Shown one piece after another: positions 38,742-49,781 of a DNA stretch of 64,000 nucleotides (positions within the stretch are counted from its first letter, which is position 1; every line of letters starts with the position of its first letter). The position numbers and the translations under genes are program-made. The notes under the pieces were generated by a model. It was given only the letters and a program-made list of their open reading frames with translations. It did no database searches and was not told the DNA's origin. This DNA comes from Cupriavidus respiraculi (GTDB taxonomy: Bacteria > Pseudomonadota > Gammaproteobacteria > Burkholderiales > Burkholderiaceae): positions 1,518,459 through 1,582,458 of the forward strand of contig NZ_CAJZAH010000002.1 in the NCBI RefSeq assembly GCF_914271545.1, given 5' to 3'.

Positions 38742-39731
38742 TTACTTCGTCGTCTCGATGCCGTGCGCGCCGCCCGACGTGGCGTCCTGCGCCGGCGCAT
38801 CGTGCCGCGGGTCCGCCGGCTTGTCGGCCGCAATGCCCGCCGCAGCGTCTGCCGCGGCATCGACCGGAACCTCGGCGTGGAAGCCGGCATCGCGCAGCAC
38901 CTGCGCCACCAGCGGCTGCCACACCGGTTGCCCGCGCACGAACAGCCCGTGCCCATCGCGGCCGAACGGCGGCATCGCCTTGTACTGCCCGATGCCGCCC
39001 GCCGCACGGAAGGCCTCGAACCATTGCTCGGGGTACGTCCCCATGTAGCGGTCGTTGGCCGCGTAGATCCATACCGTCGGCACGCGCGCGGTCTCGCCGT
39101 ATTCGGCGAACAGCGCCTCGAGCAGATGCGGCGAGCAAGGCTCGCCGGGGCGCACCTCGGGGTCGGCGCCGGCGCCGCCGGCAAAATTGACCGCCAGGCG
39201 CAGCCCCGGCGGATTCTTCGCGGCCAGCGCGATGCTCACGCCGCCGCCATACGACTGCCCCACCACCACGGTACGCGTGGCGTCCACATCGGGCCGCTCG
39301 CCGGCGGCCCGCATCACCTGCAGCACCTGCTGCGCCGCCGCCTCGTAGCCCGGCGCGTAGTGCTTGCTGGCGCAGTAGCCGCTCTCCTCCAGGTCGGCGC
39401 CGCCGCTGTCGCCGTAGCCGATGCGCGTAGGCACCATTACCGCGAAGCCGAGCGAGGCGAAGTAGCCCGCGGCCTGCGCGAAGCGCGCGCGACCCATGCG
39501 CCCGCGCTCGTAGGGATCGGGCGCGCGGCCGTGGTTGATCACCAGCAGCGGATAGCGCTCGTGCCCCGGTTCGCGGAACAGCGTCACCACGATGGGCTGC
39601 GCGATCGACCGGCCGTGGCGGTCGGTCACCGCCACCGGCACCGACAGCGTTTCCTCGACGGGTATCGCCCCTGCCTGCGTCCCGATGCCCAGCAGGGCGG
39701 CGGCCACGCAGGCGGTCAAGCCAGCACGCAT
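38742..39731 (-). CDS. Secreted alpha/beta hydrolase
   Basis: A 329-residue hydrolase with a signal peptide (MRAGLTACVAAALLGIGTQAGA). Active-site motifs: nucleophile VVGQSYGGGV, acid YAANDRYM, and His in GRDGHGLF. The C-terminal 45 residues are an Ala/Asp/Pro-rich tail. It starts three bases after the carboxylase beta stop, so it is co-transcribed, yet a periplasmic esterase has no evident role in leucine breakdown. Substrate unknown. Confidence 0.82.
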   Translation of the reverse strand: MRAGLTACVAAALLGIGTQAGAIPVEETLSVPVAVTDRHGRSIAQPIVVTLFREPGHERYPLLVINHGRAPDPYERGRMGRARFAQAAGYFASLGFAVMVPTRIGYGDSGGADLEESGYCASKHYAPGYEAAAQQVLQVMRAAGERPDVDATRTVVVGQSYGGGVSIALAAKNPPGLRLAVNFAGGAGADPEVRPGEPCSPHLLEALFAEYGETARVPTVWIYAANDRYMGTYPEQWFEAFRAAGGIGQYKAMPPFGRDGHGLFVRGQPVWQPLVAQVLRDAGFHAEVPVDAAADAAAGIAADKPADPRHDAPAQDATSGGAHGIETTK

Positions 39732-39734
39732 CGC

Positions 39735-41342
<1,608 letters not shown>

Positions 41343-41415
41343 CGGGTGTGTCTCTTCCTGTTCTGCTGTAGTGTCTGTCGGGATGGCGCGGTCTTGCGGC
41401 GGGCGCGAGCCGCCG

Positions 41416-42150
41416 CTATTGCGGGGCCTTCGGCACCGGATGCCCGGGCATCAGGTCGTAGGGATGCTTCCAGCCCGGCATCGCGCGCATGCGTTCCATC
41501 CACGCATGCACGTGCGGATATTCCTTGCGCCAGTGCACGCCGATCTCGTCGTCGAAGAAGACGTAGCCGGCCAGCGAAAAGTCGGCGATCGACGCATGCT
41601 CGCCCAGCACGAAGGCGCGACCGCCCAGGTGGGTGTTCAGCACGTTCCAGGCGCCTTCGCAGCGCGTGCGCAGAAACTCCAGCACCGCCGGGTCCGGCGC
41701 CTTGGCGAAGGCGCGCAGGAAGCGGTAGGTCGCGGTGTACGAGGTGAACTTGTGGTTGTCGAACAGCAGCCAGCGCAGCACCTCGTCGCGTTCGGCCTCG
41801 TCGGCGGGCGCGAAGGCACCGAGCCGCCCGGCGAGCTTCAGCAGGATCGCGCCGGACTGCGTGAGGCGAGTGCCGTCGAATTCCAGCACCGGCACTTCGC
41901 CCATCACGTTGATCGCGCGGTATTCGGGCGTATGGGTCTCGCCGTGAAAGTAGTCGACGAAGCGCGGCGTCCACAGCTTGCGGCCGCGCTGTACGCTGAC
42001 CGTCTCCAGGAACTGCGCGACCTTGTAGGCGTTGCCGGACTGCGCGAAGCAGTACAGCAGGTATTCGGCAGCGTCCGCGGCGGCTTCCGCGCTGCTTTGC
42101 GCGGCGCCTTCCGCGGCGCCATCTCGTTGTGCCATCTGTTCTCCCGTCAT
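41416..42150 (-). CDS. Glutathione S-transferase family protein
   Basis: A 244-residue GST-fold protein: N-terminal thioredoxin-like half ([41 protein letters not shown]) and all-helical C-half ([16 protein letters not shown]-capping box). A 25-residue Ala/Glu-rich N-terminal extension precedes the fold. Start ATG 42150 overlaps the preceding stop; ATG 42135, with GGGAG upstream, is an alternative. Substrate unknown. Confidence 0.87.
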   Translation of the reverse strand: MTGEQMAQRDGAAEGAAQSSAEAAADAAEYLLYCFAQSGNAYKVAQFLETVSVQRGRKLWTPRFVDYFHGETHTPEYRAINVMGEVPVLEFDGTRLTQSGAILLKLAGRLGAFAPADEAERDEVLRWLLFDNHKFTSYTATYRFLRAFAKAPDPAVLEFLRTRCEGAWNVLNTHLGGRAFVLGEHASIADFSLAGYVFFDDEIGVHWRKEYPHVHAWMERMRAMPGWKHPYDLMPGHPVPKAPQ

Positions 42151-42563
42151 GGTTCCCCCAGCATCTCTCCATCCAGATACAACCAGCGCGGCGCCTCGCC
42201 TTCGCGGCGCGGCTCGCGCACGAAGCGGCTGCGCTCGTGCAGCCGGTAGGCGCGCCCGCCGCGCTTGTAGCGGGCGACGAACTCCACCACCGCGTGGCTC
42301 TCGTCCTGCTGCGTATGCGCCTTGATCGCGAGGCCCAGCCAGCGCGACTCCAGGTCCGCCTCCAGGTCCGCCGGACAGCTGCCCGGATGCCAGGTCTCGC
42401 GCAGCCACGCCAGGTCGTTCAGCACATAGGCGCTGTAGCGCGAGCGCATCAGTTGCTCGGCATTGGCCGGCAACGCCTCGCCGCGATGAAAGCGCCCGCA
42501 GCAGCTGGCGTAGTCCGGACCGCCACAGGGGCAGCCCGGCGGCGCGGACGTCTTGCGTTTCAC
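42147..42563 (-). CDS. YchJ family protein (UPF0225)
   Basis: A 138-residue protein with the N-terminal Cys cluster CPCGGPDYASCCGRFHRGE (SEC-C-like metal site) and an NTF2-like body (SRYSAYVLNDLAWLRETWHP ... FVARYKRGGRAYRLHERSRF). Function unknown for the family. The start is GTG 42563, overlapping the stop of the HAD gene. Confidence 0.88.
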   Translation of the reverse strand: MKRKTSAPPGCPCGGPDYASCCGRFHRGEALPANAEQLMRSRYSAYVLNDLAWLRETWHPGSCPADLEADLESRWLGLAIKAHTQQDESHAVVEFVARYKRGGRAYRLHERSRFVREPRREGEAPRWLYLDGEMLGEP

Positions 42564-43270
42564 GCGACGAGCCCCGGCAGTTCGCGCATGTCGGCGAAGG
42601 TCAGGTGCGCGCCGGCGGCGCGCAGCATGGCGGGATCGTTGCGGCCGGCATAGCCGAACACCGTCATGCCGGCGGCCACGCCGGCGGTGATGCCGGCCGG
42701 ACTGTCCTCGATCACCGCGCAGCGCTCCGGTGCCACGCCCATCGTGCGCGCCGCCAGCAGGTACACGTCCGGCGCGGGCTTGCTGCGCTCGACTTCCGTC
42801 GCCGAGAAGATGTGCTCGCGCTCGTCCTGCCGGAACAGCTCCACCAGCCCGGTGCGCGTGAGCTGCAGCTTGACCTTGATCCGGTCCGCGCCGGAGGCCA
42901 CGCACAGCGGCATGCCGGTGGCGGCGATCGCGACGATGGCGTCGCGCACGTGGGGCACCGCCTCGACCTCCGACTCCAGCATCGCGTTGCGGCGCGCCAG
43001 CCAGTGCGACAGCCAGTTCTCCGGCAGCGGCGCGCCGCGCATGCGCTCGATATTGCCCAGCTCCTCGCGCACGGCGCGGCCGAGGAACATGGCGGTCGAG
43101 TCCGCCAGCGAGATCTCGATGCCGAGTTCGTTGAGCATCTGGTTCAGCAGCCGGTTGACGAGGTGCTCGCTGTCGACGAGCACGCCGTCGCAGTCGAAGA
43201 TCACGCAGTCGAAGCGGCGGGCGGACCCGGCGGGCGACGACGAGGAGGTGGCGGTGAGGCTATCGGTCAT
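42560..43270 (-). CDS. HAD phosphatase, beta-phosphoglucomutase-like
   Basis: A 236-residue HAD-IA hydrolase with DCDGVLVDSE (Asp26 nucleophile, Asp28), GMPLCVASGAD, KPAPDVYLLAA and VIEDSPAGITAGVAAGM. Resembles sugar-phosphatases/phosphatases YieH or YfbT. Coupled at both ends to its neighbours by four-base overlaps. Substrate unknown. Confidence 0.88.
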   Translation of the reverse strand: MTDSLTATSSSSPAGSARRFDCVIFDCDGVLVDSEHLVNRLLNQMLNELGIEISLADSTAMFLGRAVREELGNIERMRGAPLPENWLSHWLARRNAMLESEVEAVPHVRDAIVAIAATGMPLCVASGADRIKVKLQLTRTGLVELFRQDEREHIFSATEVERSKPAPDVYLLAARTMGVAPERCAVIEDSPAGITAGVAAGMTVFGYAGRNDPAMLRAAGAHLTFADMRELPGLVA

Positions 43271-43923
43271 GCAGGTTTCTTTTCCTTGGGTTCTTCGCGT
43301 GGTACGGCACGCAATCCGGTGGGCCGCTCGCTGGCCAGCCGTGCCTCGATCTGGTCGAAGCGGTCGAAGCCCCAGAACGGCTCGCCGTCGACCACCACGA
43401 AGGGCGAGCCGAACACGCCCTTGGCGATGGCCACGTTCATCTCGGCCTTGAGCTGGTCCTTGATCTCGGCGCTGGTCGCGCCGGCATCCATGGCGACCGC
43501 GTCGATGCCGAGGGGCGCGGCCAGCTTCATCACTTCGGCCGGCTCGGCGATGTTGATGTCGTCGACGAAGAAGGCGCGGTAGACCGCCTTCGCGAATTCT
43601 GTGGCAAGGTCGTTGCCGTGGTGGTTCTGGACCCACAGCATCGCGCGGGCGGCGTGCGTGGTGGGCAAGGGGAAACTGGACGGTCGCCGGTACGGGATGC
43701 CGTGATGGCGCGCGGTGCGCTCGAAGTCGAGCCACGAATACTCGCCCTTGAGCGGCACCATCGGCAGCGGCGCGGCGCCGGTGGTCTTGAACACCACGCC
43801 GAGCAGGATGGGATGCCACGCGACGATGCGGCCGTACTTCTGCGCCAGCGCGTCGATGCGCGTGCTGGCGAAATAGCCGTAGGGCGACGAGAAATCGAAG
43901 TAGAAATCGATGGCGGCGGTCAT
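43267..43923 (-). CDS. 2-Hydroxychromene-2-carboxylate isomerase-type (DsbA-like) protein
   Basis: A 218-residue kappa-class GST/HCCA isomerase: FYFDFSSPYGYFAS with the catalytic Ser, WHPILLGVVFKTTG, and GVFGSPFVVVDGEPFWGFDRF. The family includes naphthalene-pathway isomerases, but no aromatic genes are nearby, so the true substrate is open. The ribosome-binding site GAGGAG lies at the edge of a 9-bp tandem repeat upstream. Confidence 0.87.
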   Translation of the reverse strand: MTAAIDFYFDFSSPYGYFASTRIDALAQKYGRIVAWHPILLGVVFKTTGAAPLPMVPLKGEYSWLDFERTARHHGIPYRRPSSFPLPTTHAARAMLWVQNHHGNDLATEFAKAVYRAFFVDDINIAEPAEVMKLAAPLGIDAVAMDAGATSAEIKDQLKAEMNVAIAKGVFGSPFVVVDGEPFWGFDRFDQIEARLASERPTGLRAVPREEPKEKKPA

Positions 43924-43936
43924 GGCGGTCTCCTCG

Positions 43937-43978
43937 TTGGTGTCGTCGGTATCGTCGGTATCGTCGGTGTCGTCGGTG
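43937..43978. repeat. 9-bp tandem repeat upstream of the isomerase gene
   Basis: On the minus strand, four near-perfect ACCGACGAY units and a degenerate fifth (ACCAACGAG) directly before the ribosome-binding site. The unit length is three codons and the frame is open, so copy-number change would not alter reading frame. Confidence 0.7.
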
Positions 43979-43994
43979 CGGCGGATGCGCGGCG

Positions 43995-45125
43995 CTAGCC
44001 CAGCGCGCGGGCGATCAGGATCTTCTGGATATCGCTGGTGCCCTCGTAGATCTGGCACACCCGCACGTCCCGGTAGATGCGCTCGACCGGAAAGTCGCTG
44101 ACGTAGCCATAGCCGCCGAACACCTGGATGGCGGCCGAGCAGACCTGCTCGGCCATCTCGCTGGCGAACAGCTTGGCCATCGCCGCCTCCTTCAGGCAGG
44201 GCCGGCCGGCATCCTTGAGCGCGGCCGCGTGCCAGACCATCTGGCGTGCGACCTCGATCCGCGTGGCCATGTCCGCCAGCCGGAACTGCACCGCCTGGTG
44301 CTGGAACAGCGGCTGGCCGAAGCTCTCGCGCTCCTTCGCGTAGGCCAGCGCCGCGTCGAACGCCGCACGCGCCATGCCGATGCTCTGCGAGGCGATGCCG
44401 ATGCGTCCGCCCTCCAGCCCCGAGAGCGCCATCCGGTAGCCCGCGCCCTCTTCGCCCAGCAGGTTGGCCGCCGGCACGCGGCAGTCCTCGAACACGATCT
44501 GCGCGGTGTCCGACGAGTGCTGGCCCAGCTTGTCCTCCAGGCGCGCGACCACATAGCCGGGCGTGTCCGTGGGCACCAGGAATGCGCTGATGCCGCGCTT
44601 GCCGGCCGCCTTGTCGGTGACCGCCATCACGATCGCCACATCGGCGTGCTTGCCGCTGGTGATGAACTGCTTGACGCCGTTGAGCACGTAGCCGTCGCCG
44701 TCTCGCACGGCGGTAGTGCGCAGCGCCGAAGCGTCCGAACCCACGTGCGGCTCGGTCAGGCAGAACGCACCCAGCATTTCGCCGCGCGCCAGCGGCACCA
44801 GCCACTGCTGCTTCTGCGCCTCGCTGGCGAAGGCCATCAGCATGCTGCACACCGGGCAGTTGTTGACGCTGATGACGGTGGAGGTGCCGCCGTCGCCGGC
44901 CGCGATCTCCTCCAGGATCAGCGCGAGCGACAGGTAGTCGAGCCCCGCGCCGCCGTACTGCTCCGGCACCGCGACGCCGTAGGCGCCCAGCGCCGCCAGC
45001 TCGCGATGGACCGCCTTGGGAAAGGTCTTTTCCCTGTCCCATGCGGCGGCCTGCGGCGCGATGACTTCCTGCGCGAACTGGCGCACCGCGTCGCGGATCA
45101 TCTCCTGTTCAGGATTCAGCAGCAT
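43995..45125 (-). CDS. Acyl-CoA dehydrogenase
   Basis: FAD-dependent acyl-CoA dehydrogenase of 376 residues: LTEPHVGSDASAL, GVKQFITSGKHAD, and catalytic Glu in CQIYEGTSDIQ near the C-terminus, the position used by short- and branched-chain-specific enzymes other than isovaleryl-CoA dehydrogenase. Distinct from the liuA copy. Probably acts on a short or branched acyl-CoA. Confidence 0.9.
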   Translation of the reverse strand: MLLNPEQEMIRDAVRQFAQEVIAPQAAAWDREKTFPKAVHRELAALGAYGVAVPEQYGGAGLDYLSLALILEEIAAGDGGTSTVISVNNCPVCSMLMAFASEAQKQQWLVPLARGEMLGAFCLTEPHVGSDASALRTTAVRDGDGYVLNGVKQFITSGKHADVAIVMAVTDKAAGKRGISAFLVPTDTPGYVVARLEDKLGQHSSDTAQIVFEDCRVPAANLLGEEGAGYRMALSGLEGGRIGIASQSIGMARAAFDAALAYAKERESFGQPLFQHQAVQFRLADMATRIEVARQMVWHAAALKDAGRPCLKEAAMAKLFASEMAEQVCSAAIQVFGGYGYVSDFPVERIYRDVRVCQIYEGTSDIQKILIARALG

Positions 45126-45131
45126 GGTCGC

Positions 45132-45812
45132 TCACCAGGGCAGCGGGGTGCCGTCGTAGTTGTGGAAGGTGCCGTTGTCGCGGCGCGTGGCGTCGGCCAG
45201 CACGCGGCGCATGCCCGCCACGCTCTGCTGCGGCGTCAGGTCCGCGCCCGGGCCGCCCATGTCGGTCTGCACCCAGCCCGGATGGAAGGCGATGCAGGTG
45301 GCATGTCTGGCGTCGAGCGACACGGCCTTGAGCGCCGCGTTGGCCGCCGCCTTGCTGACCCGGTACAGCCAGCTGCGGTTGCTCTCCATCGCGCCGATGC
45401 TGCCCATGCGCGAGGACAGCACCGCCAGCACGCCGCCCTTGCCGCCGCGGCCGGTCTCGACGAACGGCAGGATCAGCGGCAGCGCCATCATCGGGCCCAG
45501 CACATTGGTATGCATCACGCCGTCGAAGTCCTCGCGCGAGATCGGCTGCGCGCCTTCGGTGCGCGGGCCGATCACGCCGGCGTTGTAGATCGCCACGTCG
45601 AACGATTCGCCGTCGAGCTTCCAGCCCAGGCCGGCGACCTGCCCGGCATCGGTCAGGTCGGCCCGATGGGCCTCGGCGCCGAGCGCCTGCAAGGCGGCGA
45701 CGCCTTCGTCGCTGCGCGCGGCGGCGACCACGCGCCAGCCGTCGGCGCGGTACTGGCGCACGAACTCCAGGCCGATGCCGCGCGAGGCGCCGAGAATCAG
45801 GGCAGTAGGCAA
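45132..45812 (-). CDS. Short-chain dehydrogenase/reductase
   Basis: A 226-residue classical SDR: ILGASRGIGLEFVRQY cofactor loop, NAGV, and catalytic Tyr-X3-Lys in WLYRVSKAAAN. C-terminus HPGWVQTDMGGPGADL is typical of the YwfD/CsgA-like group. Six bases before the ACAD gene; substrate unknown. Confidence 0.88.
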   Translation of the reverse strand: MPTALILGASRGIGLEFVRQYRADGWRVVAAARSDEGVAALQALGAEAHRADLTDAGQVAGLGWKLDGESFDVAIYNAGVIGPRTEGAQPISREDFDGVMHTNVLGPMMALPLILPFVETGRGGKGGVLAVLSSRMGSIGAMESNRSWLYRVSKAAANAALKAVSLDARHATCIAFHPGWVQTDMGGPGADLTPQQSVAGMRRVLADATRRDNGTFHNYDGTPLPW

Positions 45813-45852
45813 AGCGGACCTCCTCGGTAAGTGGACTGCGTCGGGCGCGGGC

Positions 45853-47034
45853 TCACGCCAGTTCGATGCCGACCGCGGTGGCCTCGCCGCCGCCGATGCA
45901 CAGGCTGGCGACCCCGCGCTTGCCGCCGGTCTTGCGCAGCGCGCCGATCAGCGTGGTCATGATGCGCGCGCCGGAGGCGCCGATCGGATGGCCCAGCGCG
46001 CAGGCGCCGCCGTGGATGTTGACCTTGGCGCGCGGAATGTCCAGGTCGTGCATGGCCGCCATCGGCACCACCGCGAAGGCCTCGTTGATCTCGAACAGAT
46101 CGACGCTGGCGCTGGTCCAGTCGAGCTTGCGGTACAGCTTGGCGATGGCCTCGACCGGCGCCGTGGTGAACCAGCCGGGCGCCTGCGCGTGCGAGGTGTG
46201 GCCCAGCATGCGGGCGATGGGCACGAGGCCGAGCCGGCTGGCGGTGGACTCGCGCATCATCACCAGCGCGGCCGCGCCGTCGTTGATCGACGACGACGAG
46301 GCGGCGGTGATGGTGCCGTCCTTGGCGAACGCGGGCTTGAGCGACGGGATCTTGTCCACCTTGATGCGGCGCGGGCCCTCGTCGGTGTCGATCACCACGT
46401 CGCCCCCCTTGGCCGCAACCGTGACCGGCGTGATCTCCCAGCGGAAGTCGCCGCGCTCGGTGGCCTGCTGGGCACGCCGCACGCTCTCCATCGCGAAGGC
46501 GTCCTGCGCCTCGCGGGTGAAGCCATACTTGCTCGCGCAGTCCTCGCCGAACGTGCCCATCGCGCGGCCCTTCTCGTAGGCGTCTTCCAGGCCATCGAGC
46601 ATCATGTGGTCGTAGATCATGCCGTGGCCGATGCGGTAGCCGCCGCGGCCCTTCGGGATCAGGTACGGCGCATTGGTCATGCTCTCCATGCCGCCCGCGA
46701 CCGCGATCTCGAACGAGCCGGCCAGCAGCCCGTCATGGACGGTCATGGCCGCGCGCATGCCCGAGCCGCACATCTTGTTGACCGTCGTACAGGCCACGTC
46801 CAGCGGCAGCCCGGCGGCCAGCGCCGCCTGGCGCGCGGGCGCCTGGCCCTGGCCGGCGGGCAGCACGCAGCCGAACACCACTTCCTCGACCTGCTCGGGA
46901 CGGATGCCGGCGCGCTCGACCGCCGCGCGGATCGCCGCGGCGCCGAGCTGCGGCGCGGTCACGCTGGCGAACTCGCCCTGAAACGCCGCCATGGGGGTGC
47001 GGGCCGCCGACACGATAACGATGGGATCCTGCAT
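45853..47034 (-). CDS. Acetyl-CoA C-acetyltransferase (thiolase)
   Basis: 393-residue thiolase: nucleophile Cys89 in VNKMCGSGM, GGMESMTNAPY, NEAFA, GGACALGHPIGASG with catalytic His, and CIGGGEATA with the second Cys. Cleaves acetoacetyl-CoA, matching the end product of leucine degradation; the PhaA/AtoB role is also possible. Confidence 0.93.
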   Translation of the reverse strand: MQDPIVIVSAARTPMAAFQGEFASVTAPQLGAAAIRAAVERAGIRPEQVEEVVFGCVLPAGQGQAPARQAALAAGLPLDVACTTVNKMCGSGMRAAMTVHDGLLAGSFEIAVAGGMESMTNAPYLIPKGRGGYRIGHGMIYDHMMLDGLEDAYEKGRAMGTFGEDCASKYGFTREAQDAFAMESVRRAQQATERGDFRWEITPVTVAAKGGDVVIDTDEGPRRIKVDKIPSLKPAFAKDGTITAASSSSINDGAAALVMMRESTASRLGLVPIARMLGHTSHAQAPGWFTTAPVEAIAKLYRKLDWTSASVDLFEINEAFAVVPMAAMHDLDIPRAKVNIHGGACALGHPIGASGARIMTTLIGALRKTGGKRGVASLCIGGGEATAVGIELA

Positions 47035-47127
47035 GTTGCTCTCCTTGCTCGAGGTTCACGCGCGCAAGGCGCGTGGGAGTCGATGGTGGATCGATGACAA
47101 GACGAGCGGCCCGTGCCGGCGCCGCGT

Positions 47128-47799
47128 TCAGCGGATCGCGGTCTGGGGCGGATCGCCGAACTGGCGATAGGCCGCCTCCAGCTGCGCGTGCAATTCCTCG
47201 TTGTTGCTGGCGGCCATGCCCAGTTCGCGCAGCAGGCCGTCGGAGACGCCGTAGATCCAGCCGTGCACGGTGATCGACTGGCCGCGCGCCCATGCGTCCT
47301 GCAGCACGGTGGTCTGGCACACGTTGTTGACCTGCTCGATCACGTTGAGCTCGCACAGCCGCGTGTGCGCGTCTTCCTCGCGCATGATGGTGCCCAGGTA
47401 GCTCTCGTGCTTGTCCGCAACGTCGCGCACGTGCCGTAGCCAGTTGTCCGCCAGGCCGATGCGCTCGCGCTTGAGCGCGACCTTCACGCCGCCGCAGCCA
47501 TAGTGGCCGACCACCGTGATATGGCGCACCTTCAGCACCTCGACGGCGAACTGGATCACCGACAGCGCGTTCAGGTCGCTGTGCGCGATCACGTTGGCGA
47601 TATTGCGGTGGACGAACACCTCGCCCGGCGCGAGGCCCAGGATCTGGTTGGCCGGCACGCGCGAGTCCGAGCAGCCGATCCACAGGTATTCGGGCGCCTG
47701 CTGGTTCGCCAGGCGCATGAAGAAGCTCGGGTCCTCGGCATTGACGCGGTCGACCCACTCGCGGTTGTTGCGGAACAGTTGAGCGATGGCGTCAGTCAT
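47128..47799 (-). CDS. can: Beta-class carbonic anhydrase
   Basis: Interconverts CO2 and bicarbonate. 223 residues with zinc ligands Cys43 (IGCSDSR), Asp45, His99 and Cys102 (GHYGCGG). Bicarbonate is the substrate of methylcrotonyl-CoA carboxylase in the same gene run, a possible reason for the linkage. Coupled to aceK by ATGA; AAGGAGG ribosome-binding site. Confidence 0.94.
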   Translation of the reverse strand: MTDAIAQLFRNNREWVDRVNAEDPSFFMRLANQQAPEYLWIGCSDSRVPANQILGLAPGEVFVHRNIANVIAHSDLNALSVIQFAVEVLKVRHITVVGHYGCGGVKVALKRERIGLADNWLRHVRDVADKHESYLGTIMREEDAHTRLCELNVIEQVNNVCQTTVLQDAWARGQSITVHGWIYGVSDGLLRELGMAASNNEELHAQLEAAYRQFGDPPQTAIR

Positions 47800-49637
47800 G
47801 CCGCCCTCCTTGCGCTTGCGGATGGTTGTTCAGCGGCGCCGGCAGCGGCCGCGCCATAGCGATGGATGAAACGATCGGAGGCTTGGTAGGCATAAAAATC
47901 ATGAACATGTCCGGCGAGGAGCCGGTCCTTATGGCTCTGCCACATGGCAGGGTCGAAAAAATCCGCGTGGTGACACAGGAAGGCGGCGCGCACGCGCGCG
48001 TCGCCCAGCAGAAAGGTGCGGTAAGTCTCGGGAAAGATGTCGTGGCGCCCGACGCTGTACCACGGCTCGCCCGACATCTCCTCTTCCTCGTTGCGCGGTT
48101 CCGGCACGCGGCGGATATTGCAGTCGGTCAGATACTCGATCTCGTCGTAGTCGTAGAACACCACGCGGCCATGGCGGGTCACGCCGAAGTTCTTGTACAG
48201 CATGTCGCCTGGAAAGATGTTGGCGGCGATCAGTTCCTTGACCGCATTGCCGTACTCGACGATGCCGTGCTCCACCTGCGCGTCGCTGCCCTCCTGCAGC
48301 CAGATATTGAGCGGGGTCATGCGCCGCTCGATATAGACGTGGCGCACCACGATCTCCTCGCCGCCGTCCTTGCCGCGCTGGTATTCGATCATCGACGGCG
48401 CCTGCTCGTGCAGCTCGCGCACCAGCGCCTCGTCGAAGCGCGACAGCGGAAAGGCCACGTCCGAATATTCGAGCGTATCGGCCATGCGCCCCACCCGGTC
48501 GTGCTGCTTGACCAGCTGGTATTTCGCCCGGACCAGCTCGCGCGTGGTCTCCTTCGGCGCCGGGAACGTGTCGCGGATCACCTTGAACACGTACGGGTAG
48601 GAGGGCAGCGTGAACACCAGCATCACCATGCCGCGGATGCCCGGCGCCACGATGAACTTGTCCGACGAATGCTGCAGGTGGTGCAGGAAGTCCCGGTAGA
48701 ACAGGTTCTTGCCCTGCTTCTGCAGGCCCAGCGAGGTATAGATCTCCGCGCGCGGCTTGCGCGGCATCAGGTCGCGCAGGAAGGTCACGTAGGCCGACGG
48801 GATCTCCATGTCGACCATGAAATAGGAATGCGTGAACGAGAACAGGATAAGCAGCTGTTCCTTGCGCAGCAGCGCGGTGTCCAGCACCAGCTTGCCCGAT
48901 GTCCCGTGCAGGATCGGAATCGCCAGCGGGTAGACGCGGTCGCCGTTGAGCACGCGGCCGACGATGAAGGCGGCCTTGTTGCGGAAGAACAGCGACGACA
49001 GCACGTGGACCTGGAAATTCGGCGCGATGCGCACGTCGCCGAAGTACTCGAAGTGCTCCAGCACCGCGCGGACCACGTAGGTGGCATCGCGCTTCAGGTC
49101 CTCGAACGGGCGCTCGAGCTGGAAGTTGTGGACGATCCGCTCGAAGCAGGCGGCCATGCCCTCGCGGCTGCCCGGATAGTAGGCGCGGAAGGTCGGGCGC
49201 GTCGGCGACTCCTCGTTCTCGATGTATTCGGTCGAGATCGCCGGGCGCACGAAAATGAAATCGTTGTTGAAGTACGAGCGATGCAGGATGCGCGTGAACA
49301 CCGAGTTGAAGAACGTCTCGGCAAGCTCGGGCTGGTGATGGTTGGTCAGCAGGCCGATGTAGTGCAGCTTGATCTGCTGCCAGATGCCGTCCTCGATATT
49401 TTCCGCGTCGTACTCGTCCTCGAGGATGACGCGGGTTTCCTGCACGCGCTGGTTATAGAAATCGATGCGGTCGCGCTGCAGCTGCCGCAGCCCGTGCCAG
49501 TCGCCGGCCTCGTACTTGATCTTGGCCTGCAGGCTCACCTCGCGGAACAGCCGGTAGTGCCTGTCGAACCCGTCGAGCATGGTCCTCGCCACATCGTAGG
49601 CGATCTGCGAGGACAGCAGTTTCGGGAAATGGGACAT
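47796..49637 (-). CDS. aceK: Isocitrate dehydrogenase kinase/phosphatase
   Basis: Bifunctional enzyme that switches isocitrate flux between the TCA cycle and glyoxylate shunt. 613 residues, family length, with N-terminal regulatory helices, ATP-binding segment [24 protein letters not shown] and the catalytic [23 protein letters not shown]. Its place inside a leucine/acetyl-CoA cluster fits metabolism on acetyl-CoA-yielding substrates. Confidence 0.95.
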   Translation of the reverse strand: MSHFPKLLSSQIAYDVARTMLDGFDRHYRLFREVSLQAKIKYEAGDWHGLRQLQRDRIDFYNQRVQETRVILEDEYDAENIEDGIWQQIKLHYIGLLTNHHQPELAETFFNSVFTRILHRSYFNNDFIFVRPAISTEYIENEESPTRPTFRAYYPGSREGMAACFERIVHNFQLERPFEDLKRDATYVVRAVLEHFEYFGDVRIAPNFQVHVLSSLFFRNKAAFIVGRVLNGDRVYPLAIPILHGTSGKLVLDTALLRKEQLLILFSFTHSYFMVDMEIPSAYVTFLRDLMPRKPRAEIYTSLGLQKQGKNLFYRDFLHHLQHSSDKFIVAPGIRGMVMLVFTLPSYPYVFKVIRDTFPAPKETTRELVRAKYQLVKQHDRVGRMADTLEYSDVAFPLSRFDEALVRELHEQAPSMIEYQRGKDGGEEIVVRHVYIERRMTPLNIWLQEGSDAQVEHGIVEYGNAVKELIAANIFPGDMLYKNFGVTRHGRVVFYDYDEIEYLTDCNIRRVPEPRNEEEEMSGEPWYSVGRHDIFPETYRTFLLGDARVRAAFLCHHADFFDPAMWQSHKDRLLAGHVHDFYAYQASDRFIHRYGAAAAGAAEQPSASARRAA

Positions 49638-49781
49638 GGCGCGCGGCGGATGGGAGCGGATTCGGCGTCTGCGGTGGCGTCCGCGGTGAGCGAACGCAGT
49701 ATGTGATTGTAAGGGCTTCGATGGCGGCAGGCTTGGCCCGCGGCGTGGACCGGCGGGCGCCCGCGGGCGCCCCGGCCCCGG

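Noticed and set aside
36812-39190. Plus-strand frame of about 790 codons across bioA and liuC
   Set aside because: Crosses two well-supported minus-strand genes and the promoter between them; no recognisable protein features.
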